Part shown: positions 7,151 through 14,179 of the stretch, piece after piece
Layout of the letters: each line of letters begins with the position of its first letter
Numbering within the stretch: position 1 is the stretch's first letter
Assembly (NCBI GenBank): GCA_016784425.1
Contig: JADHUQ010000045.1
Location: 1 to 14,179, forward strand
DNA length: 14,179 nt
Direction: 5' to 3'
From: Candidatus Delongbacteria bacterium
GTDB taxonomy: Bacteria; CAIWAD01; BS150m-G50
Notes under the pieces: generated by a model
Databases searched by the model: none
What the model saw: the letters and a program-made list of their open reading frames with translations, nothing else
What the model was told of the DNA's origin: nothing
Translations under genes and position numbers: made by a program

Positions 7151-7867
7151 ATGACAAAATTTCTTACTACAACAGGCGTTTCCTTTCGTCTTGAAGAAAT
7201 AATCAAAGGAACTGAAGAGAAACTTATCCTGATAAGCCCCTTCCTAAAGATCAATGAGCGGACAAAGGAGCTTCTCGAGGATAAAGATCGAATGAAAATC
7301 GACATACGCGTTGTTTACGGCAAAAATGAGCTTCAGCCAGAAGAGAATAACTGGTTGAAATCAAAGACCTCCATCAGGACGAGTTTCTGTAAGAACCTGC
7401 ATGCAAAGTGTTACTTGAACGAGAAGGAAGCTTTGATCACTTCAATGAATCTCTATGAGTTTTCGCAGGTTAACAACAATGAGATGGGGGTGCTGATAAC
7501 AAAAGCTGATGACTCCGCTCTTTACGACGAAGTACTGTCTGAAGCGATGAGACTAATCAGGGCAAGCGAGGAACTTCGTGTTACTGTTGAGAAGGTTATC
7601 GAGAAAGCAGAACCCAAGAAGCCCTCCACCAAGAAGCAAGAGCCAAGTTCGCTGTCAAAAGGGTTCTGCATCAGATGCAAAACAGAGATTCCTCCTGATC
7701 CCGGCAAACCATATTGCAGGAGCTGTTTTGCGTCATGGAATAAGTTTAAAAATCCCGATTACGTGGAAAAAAACTGTCTGGTATGCGGAAGCGCAAACAA
7801 ATCGACTATTACGAAACCAGTATGCTATTCTTGTTTCAAGACGTATAAGGCAGAGTTGGGATTGTAG
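7151..7867 (+). CDS. single-HKD phospholipase D-type nuclease with two zinc ribbons
   Basis: 238-aa protein. An AGGAG ribosome-binding site at 7139-7143 is correctly spaced for the ATG at 7151; the in-frame GTG at 7145 is too close to it. The N-terminal domain (1-145) is PLD-like: LHAKCYL (H84, K86), ITSMNLYEFS (T97, S98, N100) and E111 give one HxK(x)nN..E active site, so it probably works as a dimer like Nuc or BfiI. A Lys/Pro/Ser-rich linker (152-170) leads to two Cys4 ribbons: C173/C176/C189/C192 and C209/C212/C225/C228. PLD-fold proteins of this type include DNases and restriction enzymes; hydrolysis of a phosphodiester bond in nucleic acid is the likely reaction. It follows the tail-anchored gene by 160 bases, in the same orientation. 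A membrane phospholipid substrate is possible but less likely given the zinc ribbons. Confidence 0.85.
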   Translation: MTKFLTTTGVSFRLEEIIKGTEEKLILISPFLKINERTKELLEDKDRMKIDIRVVYGKNELQPEENNWLKSKTSIRTSFCKNLHAKCYLNEKEALITSMNLYEFSQVNNNEMGVLITKADDSALYDEVLSEAMRLIRASEELRVTVEKVIEKAEPKKPSTKKQEPSSLSKGFCIRCKTEIPPDPGKPYCRSCFASWNKFKNPDYVEKNCLVCGSANKSTITKPVCYSCFKTYKAELGL

Positions 7868-7937
7868 GTGGAGGAGCGCATTTTAGATGTATCTTCATCG
7901 TAGGATCACTTAGCCTGTCGCCAGGGAGCTTCGACCC

Positions 7938-10900
7938 ATGTCTGACCAATTCTTCGAACGACCAATCCTCAATTCCCCTTACGAATACCCTCAGAAGCAT
8001 TGGGAGTTGGACGAAAAGGGACAACCCACCCACAAGATCATCAATGTACGCAGGTCAGCCGAGTTCATCACTCCCATACCAAAGCCTCAGAAACTGAAGG
8101 AACCTGCTACCCAGCAGGAGCTGATCGTGGATGAGGGCAGGGGATTGTCCACCGAGAAACAGCAATATGATCTCACTGGATTCATCAACAGCCTGCGTAA
8201 AGAGGTTGACCGCTGGCGTTTGATTCCGAATCCCCAGGATTGGAAAGTGACACCGGAGACCGCCAGGCTGCTTAAGCACTGGCGCCATCACAATTTCAGC
8301 AGTATCCGACCCTTCTTCTGTCAGATCGAGGCTGTTGAAACCGCTATCTGGTTGACTGAGGTAGCCCCGGAATCCGGGAAGAGGGGAAAGTATTTTCTGG
8401 ATCACCTGCTGGATGCAAACAGCGAGGCCAATCCGGATCTGCTGCGGATTGCACTCAAGCTGGCTACAGGTGCGGGTAAAACGACAGTCATGGCGATGAT
8501 CATCGCCTGGCAGACGATCAATGCGGTCAGGCGTCCGGGAAGTAAACGCTTTACCCGGGGTTTCCTCGTCGTAACACCCGGCATCACCATACGCGACCGC
8601 TTGCGGGTGCTGCAGCCGAATGACCCCGACAGCTATTTTCAAAGCCGCGAGTTGATACCGAACGATCTACTGCCCGATCTGAAGCGAGTACGGATTGTCA
8701 TCACCAATTACCACTCCTTCAAGCTGCGCGAGACACTGGATATCTCCAGTGGTGGTCGTGCATTATTGCAGGGCAGAGGTGGCAAGCCTGTAGAGACAAC
8801 CGAATCGGAAGGCCAGATGCTGCAACGGGTCATGCCGGAGCTTATGGGCATGAAGAACATCATGGTCCTGAATGACGAAGCGCATCATTGTTACAGGGAG
8901 AAACAGAACAGGGTTGACGATGCTGCTTTAACGGGGGACGCTAAAAAAGAAGCGGAGCGAAACAACGAAGCGGCGCGACTCTGGATTTCCGGTCTGGAAG
9001 CTGTACAACGCCGGCTGGGTATTGAGAAGATTTTCGACCTCTCCGCCACCCCCTTTTTCCTGAGCGGGTCAGGTTATGGCGAGGGGACACTTTTCCCCTG
9101 GACGATGTGCGATTTCTCGCTGATGGATGCGATCGAATCTGGGATCGTGAAACTCCCCCGTGTTCCCATCGCCGATAATATTCCCGGAACCGAGATGCCG
9201 AAATTCCGCAATCTCTGGGAGCATATCAAAACCGACATGCCCAAAACAGGGCGGGGGAAAGCCAGAACACTTGATCCCCTGAGTTTGCCGCCGACACTGC
9301 AAGCCGCTCTGGAAGCCCTTTACGGACATTATGCGCAAACCTTTGAGCTGTGGCAGCAGGAAGCAGTGCGAGTACCACCCTGCTTCATCATTGTCTGTAA
9401 CAACACCTCTACCTCCAAATTGATCTACGACTATGTTTCCGGCTTCTATAAAGAAAATGAAGATGGCAGCTCTGAATTCAGAAACGGCAAATTCCCACTG
9501 TTCAGGAACTTCCACGATGATACCGGTAATCAACTGGCAATTCCGCGCACCCTTCTGATCGACAGTGTCCAACTGGAATCGGGGGAAACACTTGACCAGA
9601 ATTTCCGCAAAATGGCGGCGGATGAAATCGAGCGCTTCAAACGGGAGATTCTCGTTCGCACCAACGATCCACTGCAGGCGGAAAACATCAGCGATCAGGA
9701 TCTGTTGCGCGAAGTGATGAATACCGTCGGTAAAGAGGGGCGTCTCGGCGGAGCCATCCGTTGTGTCGTTTCCGTTGGTATGCTGACTGAAGGGTGGGAC
9801 GCCAGTACGGTCACCCATGTGCTTGGGGTAAGGGCTTTCAGTACCCAACTGCTGTGTGAACAGGTAATCGGTCGCGCCCTGCGCAGGCAATCCTACGAAC
9901 TGAATGAGGAGAACCTGTTCAATGTTGAATACGCAGATGTGCTGGGTATTCCCTTTGACTTCACGGCGAAACCGGTCGTCTCACCACCACAGCGGCCAGC
10001 CCCGACATTCCAGGTTCATGCGGTGAAACCGGAAAGGGATTCGCTCGAAATCCAGTTTCCCCGTGTCCAGGGCTACCGGGTGGACCTGCCGGAGGAGAGG
10101 GTAACCGCCAGCTTTACTCAAGACTCAATTCTCGAACTGACCCCGGACCTGGTTGGACCGACGGAAACCAGAAACCAGGGCATCATCGGTAAAGAGGTGA
10201 ACCTGAACCTCATCCATACCGGGGATATGCGTCTGTCGACAGTTATCTACAATCTCGCCTGGCGTTTGCTTGAAACAAAATGGCGCGATCCGAACGAATC
10301 ACCGAAGATGCATCTCTTTGGCCCGCTCAAGAAGATCGTCAGGCAGTGGATGAAAGAATGCCTGGTTTGTAAAGGTAACACTAATCCCGCGCAGCTGCTG
10401 TACCAGCAACTGGCCGACAGGGCCTGCGAGCGTATCACCGCCGCGATCACCCTGTCGATGGCTGATCAACGACCAATCAAGGCTGTACTCGATCCCTATA
10501 ACCCGACCGGTTCAACTACTCATGTCAACTTCAATACAGCGAAAAAAAACCGCTGGGAAACGGATCCCCGCAAGTGCCATATCAACTGGGTAGTTCTGGA
10601 CAGCGACTGGGAGGCTGAGTTCTGTCGTGTCGCCGAGCATCACCCCCGGGTCAAAGCCTATGTCAAGAACCACAACCTGGGATTGGAGGTGCCCTATCGT
10701 TGCGGGTCTGAAGTCCGGACCTATATCCCCGATTTTATCGTCCGGGTGGATGATGGACGGGGTGAAGAAGATCTTCTGAATCTCATCGTTGAGATCAAGG
10801 GTTACCGCAGGGAGGACGCCAAAGACAAAAAGAACACGCTGGAGGTCTACTGGATTCCCGGGGTGAATAACAACGGCGCCTACGGCCGCTGGGCCTTCGC

Positions 10901-11012
10901 CGAATTTACCGATGTCTACGAAATGCAGGCCGATTTCAGAGCGCTGGTCGAAGCAGAATTCAACAGGATCATTGAAGCAGCCCTTCCTGGAACGGAGACT
11001 TCTGATGCATAG
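7938..11012 (+). CDS. res: type III-like restriction enzyme Res subunit (helicase/translocase plus nuclease)
   Basis: 1024-aa protein, close to the usual size of type III Res. GGGAG at 7924-7928 lies 9 bases before the ATG. The SF2 translocase core has Walker A LATGAGKTT (175-183, K181), DEAH at 313-316 (LNDEAHH), DLSATPF (367-373), SVGMLTEGWD (612-621) and motif VI QVIGRALRR (642-650). The C-terminal PD-(D/E)XK nuclease shows E892 (WEAEF), D932 (IPDFIV) and E952/K954 (VEIKGYR), the full catalytic set. It would hydrolyse ATP to translocate or switch on DNA and cleave when unmodified sites are met, in complex with the Mod protein encoded downstream. It resembles the large Res-like family annotated as BPTD_3080-type. 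Sampled GC (about 52-60%) is higher than in the three preceding genes. The next gene overlaps its stop by 8 bases. Confidence 0.9.
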   Translation: MSDQFFERPILNSPYEYPQKHWELDEKGQPTHKIINVRRSAEFITPIPKPQKLKEPATQQELIVDEGRGLSTEKQQYDLTGFINSLRKEVDRWRLIPNPQDWKVTPETARLLKHWRHHNFSSIRPFFCQIEAVETAIWLTEVAPESGKRGKYFLDHLLDANSEANPDLLRIALKLATGAGKTTVMAMIIAWQTINAVRRPGSKRFTRGFLVVTPGITIRDRLRVLQPNDPDSYFQSRELIPNDLLPDLKRVRIVITNYHSFKLRETLDISSGGRALLQGRGGKPVETTESEGQMLQRVMPELMGMKNIMVLNDEAHHCYREKQNRVDDAALTGDAKKEAERNNEAARLWISGLEAVQRRLGIEKIFDLSATPFFLSGSGYGEGTLFPWTMCDFSLMDAIESGIVKLPRVPIADNIPGTEMPKFRNLWEHIKTDMPKTGRGKARTLDPLSLPPTLQAALEALYGHYAQTFELWQQEAVRVPPCFIIVCNNTSTSKLIYDYVSGFYKENEDGSSEFRNGKFPLFRNFHDDTGNQLAIPRTLLIDSVQLESGETLDQNFRKMAADEIERFKREILVRTNDPLQAENISDQDLLREVMNTVGKEGRLGGAIRCVVSVGMLTEGWDASTVTHVLGVRAFSTQLLCEQVIGRALRRQSYELNEENLFNVEYADVLGIPFDFTAKPVVSPPQRPAPTFQVHAVKPERDSLEIQFPRVQGYRVDLPEERVTASFTQDSILELTPDLVGPTETRNQGIIGKEVNLNLIHTGDMRLSTVIYNLAWRLLETKWRDPNESPKMHLFGPLKKIVRQWMKECLVCKGNTNPAQLLYQQLADRACERITAAITLSMADQRPIKAVLDPYNPTGSTTHVNFNTAKKNRWETDPRKCHINWVVLDSDWEAEFCRVAEHHPRVKAYVKNHNLGLEVPYRCGSEVRTYIPDFIVRVDDGRGEEDLLNLIVEIKGYRREDAKDKKNTLEVYWIPGVNNNGAYGRWAFAEFTDVYEMQADFRALVEAEFNRIIEAALPGTETSDA

Positions 11013-12465
11013 AATCATCTTCGTCAGCAGTGTTCAGGAGGAGCTGGCGAAGGAACGCCAGGCTATCCGTGATTTCATTCACAGTAATCGCCTCCTGGCA
11101 AAGCATTTCAAGGTGTTTCTATTTGAAGACCTGCCCGCCAAAGATCGCCGTCCCGATCAACTCTATCTCGAGAAGGTTGATGAATGCGCTGTTTTTGTTT
11201 CTCTCCTTGCTGCGGAGTACGGATGGGAGGATCCCCTGGATGGAGTATCACCTACGGAACGCGAGTTCGATCACGCGACCCAGGCAGGTAAATACCGACT
11301 GCTGTTTATCAGGAATCTGAGCAGCGGCAATCAACATCCCAAAATGGCGGCTCTGATCGATCGCGCCAGACAGCAACTCAAATATCAACGTTTCGACAAT
11401 GTTACAGATCTGACTTCCAGCATTTACGAAAGCCTGGTTGAGCTGCTCGAAGAGTGGGGCGTAATCCAGAGTAAACCTTTCGATGCTGCTGTCTGCCCCG
11501 GTTTAACCCTGGATGACATGGATAGTAAAAAAATCGACTGGTTTGTCAATACAGCTCGGCGGGAACGCAATTTCCGACTCACAACAGGCGTTACTGCTGC
11601 CGATTTCCTGACCCATCTCAATCTCGTCGATAAAGGCGGTCTGACCAACGCGGCAGCGATGCTCTTCGCCAGAGACCCGCAACATTTTCGCACATCGGCT
11701 TTAGTCAAGTGCGCACATTATCACGGAAATGAAGTGGTCAAGCCAGTTCCTTCGCATCAGGTCTTTGGCGGGTCGCTGTTTGATCAGGTAGATAACGCCG
11801 TGGACTTCGTTCTCTCAAAAGTCAATCGTCAGGTCGGCACACGGGCGGAATCTCCTTCCGCTCCTGTAGCCTATGAACTACCCAAAGAAGCGGTCGCGGA
11901 ACTCATCGTGAACGCTGTGGCGCACCGCGACTACACCTCAAACGCCTCTGTGCAGGTCTCGATTTTCTCGGACCGCATCGAGGTGTGGAATCCCGGACGG
12001 CTTCCAGCCGGATTAACACCTTCAGACCTGGCCAGACCGCATTCCTCCGAACCGGCCAATCCCCTGATTGCTCACCCATTGTATCTCGCTCACTATATCG
12101 AGAGCCTGGGTACCGGTACTCTTGACATCATCCGGCTTTGCCGTGAGTCCGGGTTACCGGTACCAGATTTTGAACAACGGGGAGGTCAGTTTGTCGTTAC
12201 CGTCTGGCGGGATTGGCTGACGGAAGCCATAATGGATGAACTGGGGTTGAATGAACGGCAGAAGCAGGCGCTCGCTTTTGTGAAGCTGGAGGGGAGAATC
12301 TCAAATTCGGAGTATCAGCGGGTGGCTGATTGCAGTAAAAAGACGGCTACACGCGATCTGACGAATCTGAAAACCGGGATTCTCAAACAGGTGGGCACCA
12401 GCGGTCCCGGAGTTCACTATCTGCTGAGGAGTAGAGAGGACATATTGGGGACGCTCGAGTCGTGA
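11005..12465 (+). CDS. DUF4062 / HATPase_c_4-type ATPase / winged-helix protein between res and mod
   Basis: 486-aa protein. The ATG at 11005 is chosen because GGAG sits 7 bases upstream and the DUF4062 domain begins exactly there (MHRIIFVSSVQEELAKERQA); the open frame extends further up but only inside res. It overlaps the res stop by 8 bases, suggesting translational coupling. Domains: DUF4062 (1 to about 150, including FVSLLAAEYGW); a linker domain typical of AlbA_2/AAA_4 (Schlafen-related) regulators (about 170-290); the HATPase_c_4-like region PKEAVAELIVNAVAHRDY (293-310), with EVWNPGRLP (326-334) and LGTGTLDII (368-376); and a winged helix-turn-helix (about 410-470, NSEYQRVADCSKKTATRDL). 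DUF4062 occupies the place where AlbA_2 often sits. Likely role: nucleotide-responsive DNA-binding regulator or accessory sensor of the R-M system. Its molecular activity is not established by the sequence. Confidence 0.85.
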   Translation: MHRIIFVSSVQEELAKERQAIRDFIHSNRLLAKHFKVFLFEDLPAKDRRPDQLYLEKVDECAVFVSLLAAEYGWEDPLDGVSPTEREFDHATQAGKYRLLFIRNLSSGNQHPKMAALIDRARQQLKYQRFDNVTDLTSSIYESLVELLEEWGVIQSKPFDAAVCPGLTLDDMDSKKIDWFVNTARRERNFRLTTGVTAADFLTHLNLVDKGGLTNAAAMLFARDPQHFRTSALVKCAHYHGNEVVKPVPSHQVFGGSLFDQVDNAVDFVLSKVNRQVGTRAESPSAPVAYELPKEAVAELIVNAVAHRDYTSNASVQVSIFSDRIEVWNPGRLPAGLTPSDLARPHSSEPANPLIAHPLYLAHYIESLGTGTLDIIRLCRESGLPVPDFEQRGGQFVVTVWRDWLTEAIMDELGLNERQKQALAFVKLEGRISNSEYQRVADCSKKTATRDLTNLKTGILKQVGTSGPGVHYLLRSREDILGTLES

Positions 12466-12666
12466 GACTGACCGGTCCGGATGGGGACATAATGGGGACA
12501 GGGCAACAGGCGAATGGAAAATTACTCTCCTGTCCAATATGTGTAAGCGGTTGATCATACGAAAGATACAGCCTCAAAAAGACCGATTGTTCAATAACCG
12601 GAATGGGGACATCAGAGGCGGTTAATGTTGAGCAGCAGTCCTTTTCTCCCGGCAGGAAAGGGGACA
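12447..12666 (+). repeat. cluster of GGGGACA motifs ahead of the methyltransferase gene
   Basis: GGGGACA occurs at 12483-12489, 12494-12500, 12605-12611 and 12660-12666, three of them extended to ATGGGGACA, with a near copy GGGGACG at 12447. A further copy lies just inside the following gene (12834-12840). The spacing is irregular (11, 111, 55). The 257-bp gap holds no gene. The motif also forms the core of the IS21-like end at 2812-2818. It may mark eroded mobile-element ends or act as a binding site. Confidence 0.5.
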
Positions 12667-12722
12667 TTCTGACCGGCGCTCTCACTTGAGAGGTATCTGT
12701 TTTAAACCATGAGGACCTGACC

Positions 12723-14179
12723 ATGCCTGCCAGGCGCAAACCGAAGAGCAAGAAGAGGATAGAAACGCTGACCCATGAGGAGGCGTCGCGCAAAAACATC
12801 CCGACCGTCGAATATGAGGCGATGATTGCGGAAGGGGACAAGAGCCCGGTTCAGGTTGCCTATGAACGGCGGAACCGCGATCTGGATCCGCAACTGATCT
12901 GGCGGGGCAAGGACCTGCTGGAATGGTCCGACCTGGTGGTGCAGGCGCCCCCGCTCTACATCCAGGAGAAGGTGCACCCCAAGGTGCTGATCGACGACCT
13001 GCGGCGGATGTCGGAAAAGGGAGCCGCAGAGGCGACTGATCAACCGGATCTTTTCGCCGACTTCAACGGTCTGCCTGACGAAAGCGCCAGGACCGAATTC
13101 TACCAGCATGAAGCCAACTGGTCCAACCGCATGATCCTGGGTGACAGCCTGCAGGTGATGGCCTCACTGGCGGAGCGGGAGGGGCTGCGCGGCAAGGTGC
13201 AGTGTATCTATATCGATCCACCCTATGGGATCAAGTTCAACAGCAATTTCCAGTGGTCGACGACAAGCCGCGATGTCAAGGATGGCAAGGCTGACCATAT
13301 CACCCGCGAACCGGAGCAGGTGAAGGCTTTCCGGGACACCTGGCGGGATGGCATACACAGCTATCTGAGCTATCTGCGTGATCGACTGACAGTGGCGCGC
13401 GATCTGCTGACCGATTCAGGTTCGGTATTTGTGCAGATCGGGGATGAGAATGTGCACCGGGTGCGGGCGTTGATGGATGAGGTGTTTGGGGTAGGGAATT
13501 TCGTACGGATTATAACTTTCAGAACAACAACAGGTTTGGGGCAAAGAGTTCTTGATAAAGCAGGAGACTATATTATTTGGTACTGCAAGGATACATCTAG
13601 GGTCAAGTATCGTCAGCTTTTTGAGAGTAAGGATTTCCAAAAGTATAAACGGCTATACTCAAAGATCGAATTGGTAAATGGGGGAAGAGATAGCGTAGTC
13701 CATTGGGAGGAGCGAAGTGGTTCACTGAGTCGCGACAATCTCCCCCATCAGGCCAAAACATATACCCTTACAGACCTTAGAAGTCAGTCTGGTAGCGGAG
13801 ACTCGATAACGATCTATTGCGATACATATACTATTAAAAGCGGCAGTTTCAAGACAAACCAGCAGGGAGTGGATCGCTTATGCAAGGTAAACCGACTTGA
13901 GGTCTATGGACAATCACCAAAATATATTCGCTATTTTGATGACTTTCCATTTGATGCACATGATAATTTCTGGAATGATCAGATGTCAGAACAGAATAAG
14001 GATTATGTTGTACAAACATCAAGTAAGGTAATCCAACGTTGTATTCTGATGACCACCGATCCCGGCGACCTCGTTCTCGACCCCACCTGTGGATCGGGAA
14101 CCACAGCTTATGTCGCCGAACAATGGGGTCGTCGCTGGATCACCATCGACACATCACGGGTGGCACTCGCCCTGGCCCG
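12723..14179 (+). CDS. mod: type III-like Mod DNA methyltransferase, 3' end beyond the window
   Basis: 485 codons are open from the ATG at 12723 (GAGGA at 12711-12715, 7-base spacing) to the window edge. Motif IV DPPY is at 165-168 (CIYIDPPYGIKF) and the AdoMet-binding motif I is the variant DPTCGSGTT (453-461). The DPPY-first order with the recognition domain between is the beta arrangement used by type III Mod. The expected product is N6-methyladenine, or less likely N4-methylcytosine. Residues 1-160 are an N-terminal extension including PPLYIQEKVHPKVLIDDLRR. Mod would give both methylation protection and site recognition to Res. Residues about 258-440, the target-recognition region, are encoded by AT-rich DNA (30-40% GC in sampled 60-base blocks), with GC-rich DNA on both sides. 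The gene starts 257 bases after the DUF4062 gene, so it may also have its own promoter. Confidence 0.9.
   Translation, partial: MPARRKPKSKKRIETLTHEEASRKNIPTVEYEAMIAEGDKSPVQVAYERRNRDLDPQLIWRGKDLLEWSDLVVQAPPLYIQEKVHPKVLIDDLRRMSEKGAAEATDQPDLFADFNGLPDESARTEFYQHEANWSNRMILGDSLQVMASLAEREGLRGKVQCIYIDPPYGIKFNSNFQWSTTSRDVKDGKADHITREPEQVKAFRDTWRDGIHSYLSYLRDRLTVARDLLTDSGSVFVQIGDENVHRVRALMDEVFGVGNFVRIITFRTTTGLGQRVLDKAGDYIIWYCKDTSRVKYRQLFESKDFQKYKRLYSKIELVNGGRDSVVHWEERSGSLSRDNLPHQAKTYTLTDLRSQSGSGDSITIYCDTYTIKSGSFKTNQQGVDRLCKVNRLEVYGQSPKYIRYFDDFPFDAHDNFWNDQMSEQNKDYVVQTSSKVIQRCILMTTDPGDLVLDPTCGSGTTAYVAEQWGRRWITIDTSRVALALA

Noticed and set aside
8055..8642. 195-codon minus-strand frame
   Set aside because: It is antisense to the Walker A region of res; no domain is seen.
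9069..9890. 273-codon minus-strand frame
   Set aside because: It is entirely antisense to the helicase/motif VI part of res, whose motifs are unambiguous.
10912..11004. 31-codon upstream extension of the DUF4062 gene
   Set aside because: It lies wholly within the res coding sequence in another frame; the ATG at 11005 has the correct ribosome-binding site and begins the domain.
1..14179. CRISPR array, tRNA, rRNA or integrase/att pair
   Set aside because: None seen by eye on either strand; the only regular repeats are protein-coding or IS ends. An att site cannot be excluded without the flanking genome.

Overview
The window looks like an accessory 'defence island' from an uncultured bacterium of the Fibrobacterota-Chlorobiota-Bacteroidota (FCB) superphylum. 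The taxonomic hint is one broken surface-protein gene (919-1560, minus). It has calcium-binding-like repeats of the DCNxNxIPDEC type and a C-terminal YPNPFNP / FlgD-like sorting domain, a style common in FCB groups such as Zixibacteria, Marinimicrobia and Bacteroidota. This is inference from one domain, and no rRNA or tRNA is present to confirm it.

Layout. Left flank (1-918): the probable 3' end of an unrecognised gene, a small cysteine-rich membrane protein on the minus strand, and a strong rho-independent terminator serving the truncated repeat protein. Next (919-2823) come the 5'-truncated repeat protein and, fused to it, a 3'-truncated IS21-family istA. The outer end of the IS at about 2823 is still recognisable by duplicated terminal repeats, but the istA 3' end, istB and the other IS end are gone. 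A 353-bp gap then leads into the plus-strand defence genes.

Module A (about 3177-7867, hand-counted GC near 40% in sampled blocks) holds three genes. The first is a 1188-aa RecQ-like superfamily-2 helicase with an N-terminal region resembling a DUF559/PD-(D/E)XK nuclease. The second overlaps its 3' end by 29 bp and encodes a 91-aa coiled-coil protein with a C-terminal membrane anchor. The third is a 238-aa single-HKD phospholipase-D-type nuclease with two Cys4 zinc ribbons. I do not recognise this three-gene combination as a named defence system; it is the best candidate here for something undescribed.

Module B (7938 to the window end, GC about 50-60% outside the methylase TRD) is a type III-like restriction-modification locus. 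It has a 1024-aa Res (DEAD/DEAH translocase plus C-terminal PD-(D/E)XK nuclease), an overlapping DUF4062 / ATPase-like / winged-helix protein, and an N6-adenine or N4-cytosine DNA methyltransferase of beta-type motif order. The methylase runs off the right edge. Its target-recognition region is markedly AT-rich between GC-rich catalytic halves, which suggests exchange of the specificity domain. All genes from 3177 onward point the same way and could be at least partly co-transcribed, with Mod supplying self-protection, Res cutting unmodified DNA, and module A possibly adding a second helicase/nuclease activity.
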